A stretch of 64,000 bases of DNA from Schlegelella_A sp038318385 (GTDB taxonomy: Bacteria; Pseudomonadota; Gammaproteobacteria; Burkholderiales; Burkholderiaceae_C). How positions within the stretch are numbered: position 1 is the first letter of the stretch; every line of letters begins with the position of its first letter. A model generated the notes under the pieces. That model searched no databases, was not told where the DNA came from, and saw nothing but the letters and a program-made list of their open reading frames with translations. The DNA is taken from assembly GCA_038318385.1 (NCBI GenBank), contig JBBQCD010000013.1, forward strand, positions 1 through 64,000, given 5' to 3'. This document shows positions 43,412-51,802 of this stretch, one piece after another. A program made the translations under genes and the position numbers.

Positions 43412-44413
43412 GTGCTCGTGGCCATCGGCTACCGCATCGGACCCGAGCACTTTCCCTGGATCGCCCTGCTGCAGTACCTGCCGTACCCGATCCACCTGGC
43501 ACCGGCGCTCGTCGCGGTACTGTGCTCGCTGAGGCTCAATCGGGGATGGCGTGCCGCAGCCTTGCTGAGCCTCCTGCTCGTCCTCGGCCCGGTGATGGGC
43601 CTGGTGCTGCAGCGGGGCGAGCCGGACGAGGGGCGGCTGCGCCTGCGGGTGATGACCTACAACATCAAGGCCCATCTCGCGCTGCAGCGCCGCGACGGCT
43701 TCCTCCAGCTGGCGCGGGAGATCGAGGCCCAGGACCCGGACATCCTGTTGGTCCAGGACGCCAGCGAGCCCGGGTCGGCGCGACCGTTCCCGCAGTCTGC
43801 AGGGCACGCGACCAGCGCCCCTGTCGCCGCATTGTTCGGTTCGCGCCACCGCTACCAGCACGGCCAGTTCGGCATCGCCAGCCGCTACCCGCTGCACGAT
43901 TGCGCGCCGGGCCCGGTGCGCGCGGGGGTCCAGAGCGAGTCCTACATCCGCTGCGTGGCGGACGTGAACGGCTTGGCGGTCGAGCTGTTCTCGGTCCACC
44001 TCCAGACCCCGCGCCACGCTCTCAACGCGACGCGGCGCGAGCCCCTCGAGGGTGTCGACGATCTCGAGCAGAACGCCGCCGTGCGGCTGGCGCAGGCTGC
44101 CGAGCTCGCCGAGACGATTCGCGCCTCCAGAGGCGCCGTCATCGTCGGCGGCGACCTGAACGCGCCGCAGCCGTCACTCGTCATCCAGCGGCTGCTGAAC
44201 GAAGGACTGCGGGACGCCTTCGCGAGCGCCGGCTTCGGCTACGGCTACACCTATGGTCAGGCGCTGCGGCCCGGCTTCGCGTTCCTGCGCCTGGACCACG
44301 TACTCGTCGGCCCCGGCATCGGCGTGGCGGGGAGTCACGTCGGCGGGGCGAGGGCGTCGGAGCACCAACCGGTCATCGCCGATCTGCTGCTGCGCCCTTC
44401 CGTTGGCTCCTGA
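43412..44413 (+). CDS. Membrane-anchored endonuclease/exonuclease/phosphatase-family hydrolase
   Basis: The N-terminal ~65 residues hold two or three hydrophobic helices (PWIALLQYLPYPIHLAPALVAVL; AALLSLLLVLGPVMGLVL). The EEP (DNase I-like) domain follows: RVMTYNIKAHL, the FGIASRYPL strand, FSVHLQTPRH, the catalytic VGGDLNAP, LDHVLVGP and a terminal EHQPVIADL with the general-base histidine. Substrates of the fold are nucleic acids, phospholipids or phosphoinositides; which applies is unknown. The GTG is the only usable start in frame and lacks a ribosome site, so the N-terminus is doubtful. Its 3' end overlaps a convergent small gene by 41 bp. Confidence 0.75.
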   Translation: MLVAIGYRIGPEHFPWIALLQYLPYPIHLAPALVAVLCSLRLNRGWRAAALLSLLLVLGPVMGLVLQRGEPDEGRLRLRVMTYNIKAHLALQRRDGFLQLAREIEAQDPDILLVQDASEPGSARPFPQSAGHATSAPVAALFGSRHRYQHGQFGIASRYPLHDCAPGPVRAGVQSESYIRCVADVNGLAVELFSVHLQTPRHALNATRREPLEGVDDLEQNAAVRLAQAAELAETIRASRGAVIVGGDLNAPQPSLVIQRLLNEGLRDAFASAGFGYGYTYGQALRPGFAFLRLDHVLVGPGIGVAGSHVGGARASEHQPVIADLLLRPSVGS

Positions 44414-44663
44414 GGGCCTCCTCGTGGCGATCCGCTGCTGCCAGCAAATCGGAAGCGAAACCCCTGTCCGTGGACTGATGCCGCTGAGCGAGCGCTCGCA
44501 CACGCGCAATCTCCAGGAGTTCCGGGTCGCGTTGGCGCGCTGCCCGGGCTACTCTGAGCCAAGCGCCGACAACCCGCGGCAAGGCATAGAGCGCTGCACC
44601 CATATTGCCGAGCTGCTCGGCGCCGCGGGGGCTGTGAGAGCGTTCCAGGGTCGTGTCGTTCAT
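44373..44663 (-). CDS. Small hypothetical protein divergent from the LysR gene
   Basis: This 96-residue frame starts MNDTTLERSHSPRGAEQLG. It contains a plausible amphipathic middle (NMGAALYALPRVVGAWLRVARAARQRDPELLEIAR) and an acidic/basic helical tail. A weak GAGG lies upstream of the ATG. It is transcribed from the 133-bp gap shared with the LysR regulator, the usual place for a regulated target. Its 3' end overlaps the convergent EEP gene. No family is recognised. Confidence 0.45.
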   Translation of the reverse strand: MNDTTLERSHSPRGAEQLGNMGAALYALPRVVGAWLRVARAARQRDPELLEIARVRALAQRHQSTDRGFASDLLAAADRHEEALRSQRKGAAADRR

Positions 44664-44753
44664 TCGAGCCTCGCGATTCCGGCAGGCGCCCTTCGGAGAA
44701 GGGACTCACCGCACGGCTGGAGCCGATATTAGGGTTATCACCTAGACTTGGGA

Positions 44754-44763
44754 AATTGCAATT
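44754..44763. promoter_or_regulatory. Palindromic candidate LysR operator
   Basis: The perfect palindrome AATTGCAATT sits in an AT-rich patch inside the divergent gap, 33 bp before the LysR start. It resembles the inverted T-N11-A type boxes of LysR regulators, often with a TTGCAA core. A second, imperfect dyad (AGGGTTATCACCT) lies 13 bp to its left. Binding is inferred only. Confidence 0.4.
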
Positions 44764-44796
44764 CCGAATCCGGGCATCACGCCGGCGAATGACTCG

Positions 44797-45804
44797 TTGA
44801 ACTTCCGCACCCTCGACCTGAACCTGCTGCGCGTCTTCGACGTGGCGATGACGGAGCGCAACGTCACGCGGGCCGCCGAACGCCTGTCGATGACGCAACC
44901 GGCCGTCAGCAACGCCCTGCGTCGACTGCGCGAGGCTACGCGGGAGGACCTCTTCATCGCCGGGTCGACCGGCGTGACGCCGACCCCACACGCGATCGCG
45001 CTCTGGCCCACCGTGCGGGCCGCGCTCGGTGACCTGCGCCAGGCGCTCGAGCCCCAGGCTTTCGATCCAGGCCACGACGTGCGGACTTTCACACTGGCCA
45101 CCGCCGATGCGAATGCGGCGCTGACGGTGCCGCGTCTGGCCGAACAATTGCAGGGATCAGCCCCTGGAGTGGACCTGCGCTTCGTGCCGCTCACATCGCG
45201 CGACCCACGTCCGCTGCTCGAGCACGGCCAGGCCGACGTCGCCCTCGGCTTCTTTCCCGACGTGGGCGCCGCGGTGGCCGCCGCCGGCGCGGAATCGCTG
45301 TTCCAGCTCGACCTGCTCTACGACGACGCCTACGTCTGTGTCATGCGACGCGAGCACCCGCTTGCACAGAAATCTTCTATCAGCCTCGATGAGTACTGTG
45401 CGGCGGACCACCTGAGGGTGAGCTTCGCCGGGCGCCCGCGGGGTTTCGTCGACGAGGCGCTCGCGCTGCTCGGCCGCGAGCGGCGCGTCCGGATCACCGT
45501 GCACCAGTTCTTCACCGCAGGGGCTGTCGTGCACCAGTCGGACCTGCTGACCGTACTGCCGCGCAGCTTCGTCGCCGCGACGGGCCATGCCGAGGGCCTC
45601 GCGGTGCGGACGTTGCCGTTCGCGCTGCCGCGGATCGATGTCGGGCTGCTCTGGCATCGGCGCCATCAGCACGACGCCGGCCAGGCTTGGCTGCGCGCAG
45701 CCGTGACCAGCGCCTGCGCGGCGGTCGCGCGCGAGTCGAAGCGGGGGCCGCTCGTGCAAGCAGGGCATCATCCCCACCTTTCGGAGATGGCCGACGCTTC
45801 ATGA
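44797..45804 (+). CDS. LysR-family transcriptional regulator (NodD/PcpR-like)
   Basis: This 335-residue regulator has a typical N-terminal winged helix: MNFRTLDLNLLRVFDVAMTE, RNVTRAAERLSMTQPAVSNAL, RRLREATREDLFI. The effector domain follows (ADVALGFFPD; VCVMRREHPLAQK). The opening NLLRVFD belongs to the NodD/NahR/LinR subgroup, whose members usually control catabolic genes. The start is TTG: no ATG or GTG exists in frame nearby and the family N-terminus fits. Its stop overlaps the ATG of the next gene (ATGA), so regulator and hydrolase are co-translated. Confidence 0.9.
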   Translation: MNFRTLDLNLLRVFDVAMTERNVTRAAERLSMTQPAVSNALRRLREATREDLFIAGSTGVTPTPHAIALWPTVRAALGDLRQALEPQAFDPGHDVRTFTLATADANAALTVPRLAEQLQGSAPGVDLRFVPLTSRDPRPLLEHGQADVALGFFPDVGAAVAAAGAESLFQLDLLYDDAYVCVMRREHPLAQKSSISLDEYCAADHLRVSFAGRPRGFVDEALALLGRERRVRITVHQFFTAGAVVHQSDLLTVLPRSFVAATGHAEGLAVRTLPFALPRIDVGLLWHRRHQHDAGQAWLRAAVTSACAAVARESKRGPLVQAGHHPHLSEMADAS

Positions 45805-46721
45805 TTGCGGAGTTCGAACGAGCCGGGCTGATCGTCCTCGAGCGGGGCTGGCTGTCGTCGAACAACGTCCTGTTCGCCGCACCCACGCACGCGCCAGCGC
45901 TGGTCGACTCCGGCTACTGGAGCCACGGCGCGCAGACCGTGGCCCTGGTGGAGTCGGTGCTGAAGGGCCGTCGGCTCGAACGCATCGTCAACACCCACCT
46001 GCACTCCGACCATTGCGGCGGCAACGCTGCGCTGCAGCGGGCCTACGCCTGCGCGATCGACGTGCCGGCCGGCGAGGCCACGAACGTCGATGACTGGGAC
46101 GAGACCGCGCTGACTTTCCGGGCAACGGGGCAGCATTGCCCCCGCTTCACGCGCAGCGGCACCGTCGGCGCCGACGAAGAGGTGATGCTCGGGGCCTGGC
46201 GCTGGAAGGCGATCGCCTCGCCCGGCCACGATCCCGGATCCGTGGTGCTGTACCAGCCGGAGCTCGAGTTGCTGATCTCCGCCGACGCGCTCTGGGAAAA
46301 CGGCTTCGGCCTGGTGTTCCCGGAACTCGAGGGCATCGCAGCCTTCGACGACGTGCGCGCCACCCTCGACCGCCTGGCCGCGCTGAAGGTGCCCTGGGTC
46401 ATCCCCGGTCACGGCCGGCCGTTCGGCGACTTCGAGGCAGCCCTCGGACGTGCGCGCCATCGCCTCGACGGCCTCGTCGCCGATCCGCTGCGACATGCGC
46501 GCCATGCCGCCAAGGTGCTGATGAAATTCCATCTGATGGAGGTCCAGGGCCAGGGTCTCGACGCGTTCGAACGGTGGGTGGCGGCGACCCCCTACATGGC
46601 TCTGGTCCATCGCCGCTTCGGCGCCCCGGAGGGATTTGCGGATTGGTGGCAGGCGCTGCTCGCCGAGCTGGTGGCCAGCGGCGCGCTGCACGTCGACGGC
46701 AATCGGGTGGAAAACGCCTGA
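45801..46721 (+). CDS. Metallo-beta-lactamase-fold hydrolase
   Basis: This 306-residue MBL-fold enzyme has the metal signature THLHSDHCGGNAAL (H-x-H-x-D-H), a second histidine in IASPGHDPGSVVLYQP, the bridging aspartate in LLISADALWENGF, and a last histidine in WVIPGHGRPFGDF. The C-terminal 90 residues are helical (LRHARHAAKVLMKFHLMEVQ), as in glyoxalase II-like or MBL-AMP-binding-associated members. Substrate unknown. Translational coupling to the LysR gene suggests that regulator controls or autoregulates it. The ATG overlaps the regulator's stop codon. Confidence 0.87.
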   Translation: MIAEFERAGLIVLERGWLSSNNVLFAAPTHAPALVDSGYWSHGAQTVALVESVLKGRRLERIVNTHLHSDHCGGNAALQRAYACAIDVPAGEATNVDDWDETALTFRATGQHCPRFTRSGTVGADEEVMLGAWRWKAIASPGHDPGSVVLYQPELELLISADALWENGFGLVFPELEGIAAFDDVRATLDRLAALKVPWVIPGHGRPFGDFEAALGRARHRLDGLVADPLRHARHAAKVLMKFHLMEVQGQGLDAFERWVAATPYMALVHRRFGAPEGFADWWQALLAELVASGALHVDGNRVENA

Positions 46722-46752
46722 CCCGCGGAGTGACGGGTTCTCCGGAAATCCT

Positions 46753-46778
46753 GCGCCTGATTGACGTAGCTCAGGCGC
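46753..46778. terminator. Hairpin between convergent MBL-fold and SDR genes
   Basis: GCGCCTGA and TCAGGCGC are perfectly complementary across a 10-base loop. It lies in the 64-bp gap between two convergent stop codons, where a bidirectional terminator is expected. There is no T-tract on either strand, so it is only a candidate. Confidence 0.4.
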
Positions 46779-46785
46779 GCAGCGA

Positions 46786-47751
46786 TCAACCCTCGCCGGG
46801 ATCGTCGAGCATTGCCGGCGGCTGGTACTGCGGGAATCCCTGGTAGGAACGGCTCGGCGCCGTGGGCCGCAGCGGCCAGGTGTGGCGGGCGGTCGGCACG
46901 GCACCATCGACCCGGATGACGGTGCCGCTGACGAAAGCCGCGGCTTCGCTCAACAGATAGACGACGGCGCTCGAAACCTCGGCTTCGGTGCCGAAGCGCT
47001 GCAACGGCACTTTCGACGACAAGCCGCGAAGCAACTGCCGGTACGAGTCGTCGTAATGGTCCATGCCGCTGGATGCGATCCAGCCCGGCGCCACGGCATT
47101 GACGCGGACGCCGGCGCCGCCCCACTCGCACGCCGCCGTCTCTGTGAACGTCAAGACGCCGCCGCGCGCGGCGCCGGAATGGCCCATCCCCGGCATTCCG
47201 CCCCAGATGTCGGCCAGCATGTTGACGATCGAACCGCCATGGCTCTCCATCCATTGCCGGTAGACCTCGCGCGAGACCAGGAAGGTGCCGTGCAGGTTGT
47301 TGCGCACCACCGCGTCCCAGCCTCGCAGCGACATATCGCGCAACGCCGCCGGATACTGCCCGCCGGCGCAGTTGTAGAGACCGTCGATGCGGCCATGGCG
47401 CACGAGGATGTCGGCAACGGTGCGGGTCACTCCGTCCTCGTCGCGAATGTCGCAGACATGGCGGCTGAGGTCGGCGCTGCGCTCCGGATAGATCATGGCG
47501 ATCTCGGCCGCAACGGCCTCCAGCTTGGCCGACTGCCGGCCGACGATCGCGACGCGGGCACCGAGGCTGGCGAGTTCATGAACGGTGCAGCGACCCAGCC
47601 CGCTTCCGCCGCCCGTGACGACGATGGTGCGGCCTTCGAACAACCCGGGGCGAAAGGCCGAGCGGTAGCGCTCGACGCTTGCCGGCGACGCCGGCGGAGA
47701 GCCTCGATCGGGTGGTCTCACAGTCATCGTCGACGGCCGCTCAGCCGACAT
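46786..47751 (-). CDS. Short-chain dehydrogenase/reductase with atypical active site
   Basis: The 321-residue protein has a classical SDR Rossmann start (GRTIVVTGGGSGLGRCTVHEL), the NAG motif as YNCAGGQYP, and the catalytic-Asn region WDAVVRNNLHGTFL. The expected Tyr-x3-Lys is replaced: the aligned stretch reads GMGHSGAARGGV. This resembles the 2,4-dienoyl-CoA/peroxisomal enoyl-CoA reductase branch, where HSGAAKAG-type sequences occur. It therefore may act on enoyl-CoA esters rather than alcohols (inference). The ATG overlaps the stop of the upstream hydrolase gene (ATGA). The C-terminal 35 residues are Pro-rich. Confidence 0.85.
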   Translation of the reverse strand: MSAERPSTMTVRPPDRGSPPASPASVERYRSAFRPGLFEGRTIVVTGGGSGLGRCTVHELASLGARVAIVGRQSAKLEAVAAEIAMIYPERSADLSRHVCDIRDEDGVTRTVADILVRHGRIDGLYNCAGGQYPAALRDMSLRGWDAVVRNNLHGTFLVSREVYRQWMESHGGSIVNMLADIWGGMPGMGHSGAARGGVLTFTETAACEWGGAGVRVNAVAPGWIASSGMDHYDDSYRQLLRGLSSKVPLQRFGTEAEVSSAVVYLLSEAAAFVSGTVIRVDGAVPTARHTWPLRPTAPSRSYQGFPQYQPPAMLDDPGEG

Positions 47752-48728
47752 CAGGGCACATCGTTGACGTCGCTGGCGGAGCCTTCGCGGTGCGGTTGCA
47801 GCGGATGGGCCGGCTGCACCGGCTCACCCGCCACCGGAACCTTGCGTGCCAGGAACTCGATCACCGCGTCGCCGAAGCTGTCGTTGCGGTCACCGGCAAC
47901 CATGTGGGCGGCGCCGGTCACATTCACGTACTCGGCCTGCGGCACGAGCCGCAGGAAGGCCTGCGCACCGTCTTCCGTCAGCACGTCCGACAGGCCACCG
48001 CGCACCAGCAGGGTCGGCAGCGTCAAGCGGCGCGCGCAGGCTTCCAGGCGCTGCTCGCGCACGCCGAGTTCGCGGCTGACGTTGCGAAAGCGCGGATCCC
48101 AGTGCCAATGGTAGCGCCCGTCGTCGCCGAGGCGCACGTTCTTGGCTAGACCGGCGAGGGATTTCGGGGGCTCGCGGTGCGGCTGGTAACTGGCAATCGC
48201 GTCGGCCACCTCCTGCAGGGAGTCGAACCCCTCGGGCTTGAGATTCATGAAGGCCTGGATCTTGCCGACGCCCTCGGTCTCGATCTGCGGCGCGATGTCG
48301 ACCAGCACCAGGGCGGTGGCATCGACGCGGTCCTCGCCGATCGCGACCAGGCTGGTGCCGCCTCCCATCGAGGCGCCCACCAGCACCGGCCGTCGGCTGC
48401 CGAGCTGTTCGATCACGCAGGCGAGGTCGGCGACCATCGTGTCCTGGCCGTAGACGCCGTCGGCGGCCCAGTCGGAATCGCCATGGCCGCGGGCATCGAT
48501 CGTGACCGCGTGGTAGCCGGCAGCGCCCAGGGTGCGGCCGGCTCGTTTCCAGGCGTGGCGGGTCTGTCCCCCGCCGTGCTGCAGGATGACGAGGGGTCCG
48601 CGGACGTCGCCCCAGGAATCGCCGGCGATGCGATTGCCGCCTGCGCCTGCCCACCAGTGCATGGGATCGGGCGTGCCGGGCAGGCGCGTGCCGGCGCCGC
48701 GGCGCGCGGGGCTATGGGGCGTGTCCAT
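47751..48728 (-). CDS. Alpha/beta-hydrolase
   Basis: This 325-residue hydrolase has the oxyanion-hole motif LQHGGGQTRHAW, DARGHGDSDWAAD, the nucleophile elbow VGASMGGGTSL with catalytic serine, an aspartate near RGGLSDVLTEDG, and histidine in VTGAAHMVAGDRND. The triad is intact. Epoxide hydrolase, esterase or peroxidase (haloperoxidase-like) activity are all possible. It is co-translated with the SDR gene (ATGA overlap), suggesting consecutive steps. The ATG of MDTPHSPARRG was chosen. Confidence 0.87.
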   Translation of the reverse strand: MDTPHSPARRGAGTRLPGTPDPMHWWAGAGGNRIAGDSWGDVRGPLVILQHGGGQTRHAWKRAGRTLGAAGYHAVTIDARGHGDSDWAADGVYGQDTMVADLACVIEQLGSRRPVLVGASMGGGTSLVAIGEDRVDATALVLVDIAPQIETEGVGKIQAFMNLKPEGFDSLQEVADAIASYQPHREPPKSLAGLAKNVRLGDDGRYHWHWDPRFRNVSRELGVREQRLEACARRLTLPTLLVRGGLSDVLTEDGAQAFLRLVPQAEYVNVTGAAHMVAGDRNDSFGDAVIEFLARKVPVAGEPVQPAHPLQPHREGSASDVNDVP

Positions 48729-48776
48729 GATCGATCGTAGCAAGCTGCCCGCTCCGCCTGCCGGCGGAGCCCGCGG

Positions 48777-49541
48777 TCAGTTCAGCCATTGGACCGCGAC
48801 GACACGCAGTCCCAGCGCGACGCTGAAGACCGCGACGCCGGCGTTCACCCAGCGGTGGGCGCGCGACAGGTGGCGCGCGCCCAGGCGCATCGGCACCGAG
48901 ATCGCCCAGGACAGCGCCGCCATGCCGCAGATCGAGCCCAGGCCGAACAGCAGCACGTACAGCAGACCGACCCAGGGACTGCCCACCTTCTGAAGCGTCA
49001 GCAGGACGAGAGCCGCCGATCCGGCGAGGCCGTGGACCATGCCGACCAGCAAGGCCCGCAGCGGAATCGGCCGATGGGCATGATCGTGATGGCTCGCGTG
49101 GTGCGGCCGGCTCTCGCCGCGATGCGTATGGGCGTGGAAGTGCGGGGTCGCCGCGTTGGAAGGCGGCGGATGGCCGGGTGCGTCCGGGTGCCTGGTCGCC
49201 GCATCCGCCGGGAGCGGATGGCGGTGCGCGTGGAAGTGGATGCGTTCGCGGCGCATCCGGCGCAGGAGGTCCGCCCCGAGCAGGACCAGCATCGCGCCAA
49301 CGGCGCCTTCGAGCGCGTGGATCCAGCGATCCGGCATCGCCACACCGATCACCATCACCGCCCCACCGAAGAGCAGCGAGGTCAGCGCATGCCCTACCCC
49401 CCAGAACGCGCCCTGGCGGACGACGCGGCGGGAATCCTTCTCGCGCGTCACCAGCGTCGCGACCGCCGCCAGGTGGTCAGCCTCGAGCGCATGCTGCAGT
49501 CCGAACAGCAGCCCGAAGAGCAGCACCGTCCCGGTGATCAC
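48777..49541 (-). CDS. HoxN/UreH-type nickel/cobalt permease with histidine-rich loop
   Basis: This 254-residue membrane protein has about six helices. The signature LQHALEADHLAAV in the first helix matches the H-x4-D-H metal-selectivity motif of Ni/Co permeases; a second histidine lies in WGVGHALTSLLFGG. The central cytoplasmic loop (about residues 100-165) is extremely histidine-rich (HFHAHRHPL, HFHAHTHRGESRPHHASHHDHAH), as in metal-buffering transporters. The start is GTG, 7 bp after gdhA. Nickel users such as urease or hydrogenase are not in the window. Ni versus Co cannot be told apart. Confidence 0.83.
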   Translation of the reverse strand: MITGTVLLFGLLFGLQHALEADHLAAVATLVTREKDSRRVVRQGAFWGVGHALTSLLFGGAVMVIGVAMPDRWIHALEGAVGAMLVLLGADLLRRMRRERIHFHAHRHPLPADAATRHPDAPGHPPPSNAATPHFHAHTHRGESRPHHASHHDHAHRPIPLRALLVGMVHGLAGSAALVLLTLQKVGSPWVGLLYVLLFGLGSICGMAALSWAISVPMRLGARHLSRAHRWVNAGVAVFSVALGLRVVAVQWLN

Positions 49542-49548
49542 GCCGAGG

Positions 49549-50820
49549 TCATGGATAGAGCCCGCGTTCCTCGCGCGCCGTGAGGATGCGCTCGCAGGCG
49601 ACCGCGAACGTCGCCGTGCGCAGGCTCACCTTGTGGCGGTCTGCGGTGTCCCAGATCTTCTTCAGCGCGTCGACCATGATCTTGTCGAGGCGCACGTTGA
49701 TCTCGTCCTCGCTCCAGAAGAAGCTCGAGAAATCCTGCACCCATTCGAAGTAGCTGACCGTCACGCCGCCGGCGTTGCAGATCACGTCGGGCACCACCAG
49801 CACGTTGCGCTCGCCGAACACGTCGTCGGCGTCCGGAAGGGTCGGCCCGTTGGCGCCCTCGAGCACCATCTTGGCTTTGATGCGCCGCGCGCGCGCCGCC
49901 GTGATCTGGCCTTCGAGCGCGGCCGGGATCAGGATGTCGCAGTCGACATCCCAGAACGATTCGCCGTCGACGCTCTCGGCGTGGCGGTAGCCGGCGATGC
50001 CCGCGTCGCGGCGCAGCACCTCCATCGTCTCGGCCATGTCGAAGCCGGCCGGGTTGACGAGCGTGCCGGTGTGGTCCTGGACCGCGACCAGCTTCGCACC
50101 GGCCTGCACGAAGAGCTCTGCGGCCGCGCTGCCGACGTTGCCCATCCCCTGGACCGCCACGCGCGCGCCGTTGAGATCCAGGCCGATGCGCCGCGCTGCC
50201 TCGCGCCCGGTGACGAAGACGCCGCGGCCAGTGGCCTTGACGCGCCCGAGCGAACCGCCGAGGTGCAGTGGCTTGCCGGTGACGACGCCCGTCGCGGTCG
50301 TGCCGGTGTTCATCGAGTACGTGTCCATCATCCAGGCCATGATCTGGCCGTTGGTGTTGACGTCGGGCGCCGGAATGTCGCGCTGCGGGCCGATGATGAT
50401 GCCGATCTCGCTGGTGTAGCGCCGCGTCATGCGCTCGAGTTCCTTCGACGAGAGCTTGCGCGGGTCGACGCGGATGCCGCCCTTGGCGCCACCGTACGGC
50501 AGGTTCACCGCCGCGCACTTGACCGTCATCCACGCCGCCAGCGCCATCACCTCCTCGAGCGTGACATCGGGGTGAAAGCGAACCCCTCCCTTGCCGGGGC
50601 CGCGCGACAGGTTGTGCTGGACCCGGAATCCCTCGAAATGGGCGACGCTGCCGTCGTCCATCTCGATCGGCACGTCGACGATCAGCGCCCGCTTCGGTCG
50701 CTTCAGCGTTTCCGACCAGTGCGCGAGATGACCGAGGTAGGGCAGCACCCGGTCGACCTGGGAGAGATAGGTGTGCCAGGGACTCGTCGACGTCGGATTC
50801 AGGTAGGACAGGTAGCTCAT
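49549..50820 (-). CDS. gdhA: Glutamate dehydrogenase (Glu/Leu/Phe/Val dehydrogenase family)
   Basis: This enzyme interconverts glutamate and 2-oxoglutarate plus ammonia. The 423-residue protein has the substrate domain (GFRVQHNLSRGPGKGGVRFHP; KCAAVNLPYGGAKGGI with catalytic Lys), PAPDVNTNGQIMAWMMD, the nucleotide motif VAVQGMGNVGSAAAEL, and EGANGPTLPDAD. It resembles the shorter, often NAD-linked hexameric class (about 420 residues). The ATG follows a GGGAG ribosome site by eight bases; a GTG three codons upstream is less likely. It is the first gene of a leftward run through the metal permease, hydrolase and SDR genes. Confidence 0.94.
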   Translation of the reverse strand: MSYLSYLNPTSTSPWHTYLSQVDRVLPYLGHLAHWSETLKRPKRALIVDVPIEMDDGSVAHFEGFRVQHNLSRGPGKGGVRFHPDVTLEEVMALAAWMTVKCAAVNLPYGGAKGGIRVDPRKLSSKELERMTRRYTSEIGIIIGPQRDIPAPDVNTNGQIMAWMMDTYSMNTGTTATGVVTGKPLHLGGSLGRVKATGRGVFVTGREAARRIGLDLNGARVAVQGMGNVGSAAAELFVQAGAKLVAVQDHTGTLVNPAGFDMAETMEVLRRDAGIAGYRHAESVDGESFWDVDCDILIPAALEGQITAARARRIKAKMVLEGANGPTLPDADDVFGERNVLVVPDVICNAGGVTVSYFEWVQDFSSFFWSEDEINVRLDKIMVDALKKIWDTADRHKVSLRTATFAVACERILTAREERGLYP

Positions 50821-50960
50821 CGTTCGCACTCCCGTTGGGGTGGGCCGAGGCGGGCCGCGCCCGAGACTTTAGGCCCGCCGGCATCGGCCTCCGCGGAGCC
50901 CCCCATGCCGACTTCGCATTGGACCCGCGCGCCCCGGCATGGCGTCGCGCGGCACCGTCG

Positions 50961-51767
50961 TCAGCCGAACTCGTCGCCGAGTTCGACCGCACGGTCGCGG
51001 GCGGCCGAGATGGCCGCGACAAACGCGGCATCGACGCCATCGCGCTGCAGGCGGGTGATCGCCGCGTGGGTCGTCCCACCCTTGGAGGTCACGCGTTCGC
51101 GCAGCAGTTGCAGTGGCTCGGCGGCGCCCTGCGCCAGCGCGGTCGCGCCGGCGAAGGTCTGCAGGGCGAGTTCACGGCCCTGCTCGGGCGTCAGGCCCAT
51201 CTCGACCGCGGCGCGGACCATGGCCTCGGCGATGAAGAAAACATACGCCGGGCCGGACCCCGACAGCGCGGTGACGGCATCGAGGTCGCGTTCGGCGTCG
51301 AACCAGAGCACGCGTCCGGTCGGGGCGAGCACGGCCTCGACCTCGGCGCGCGCCTCGGCATCGAGGTTGCCACGGGCGTAGAGGCCGGAGATGCCCTGGC
51401 CGATCAGCGCCGGCGTGTTGGGCATCGCCCGGACGACGCGCGCCGCCCCGGTCGCCGCGGCGATCGCGGCGCTGCGGATGCCGGCCATCACGCTGAGTTG
51501 CAGGGCGCCGGCGACGTGCGGGGCCGCCGGCGCGGCAGCCGCCTTGAAGAGCTGCGGCTTGACGGCCCAGACCACCAGGGTCGCCTCGCGCAGCGTCGCG
51601 TCCGGTGCGGCGAGGGTGCGGACGTCCCAGTCTGCGGCGAGCCGTTCGCGTTGGGCCGGGTCGGGGTCGACGACGATCAGCGACGCACCGGCGCGACCGC
51701 CGCGTCGCAGGCCGCCGACGATGGCGCTGGCCATGTTGCCGCCACCGATGAAGGCCGTCGTGGTCAT
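50961..51767 (-). CDS. proC: Pyrroline-5-carboxylate reductase
   Basis: ProC makes proline from pyrroline-5-carboxylate using NADPH. The 268-residue protein has the N-terminal motif FIGGGNMASAIVGGL, VWAVKPQLF, VVRAMPNTPALIGQG, and the C-terminal signature ALSGSGPAYVFFIAEAM...TSKGGTTHAA. It is normal in length. It follows yggS after 35 bp; proC-yggS pairing is widespread. Confidence 0.96.
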   Translation of the reverse strand: MTTTAFIGGGNMASAIVGGLRRGGRAGASLIVVDPDPAQRERLAADWDVRTLAAPDATLREATLVVWAVKPQLFKAAAAPAAPHVAGALQLSVMAGIRSAAIAAATGAARVVRAMPNTPALIGQGISGLYARGNLDAEARAEVEAVLAPTGRVLWFDAERDLDAVTALSGSGPAYVFFIAEAMVRAAVEMGLTPEQGRELALQTFAGATALAQGAAEPLQLLRERVTSKGGTTHAAITRLQRDGVDAAFVAAISAARDRAVELGDEFG

Positions 51768-51802
51768 GGGCGCAGTGTACGCAGCGCCGGTCGGCGCGGT
51801 TG

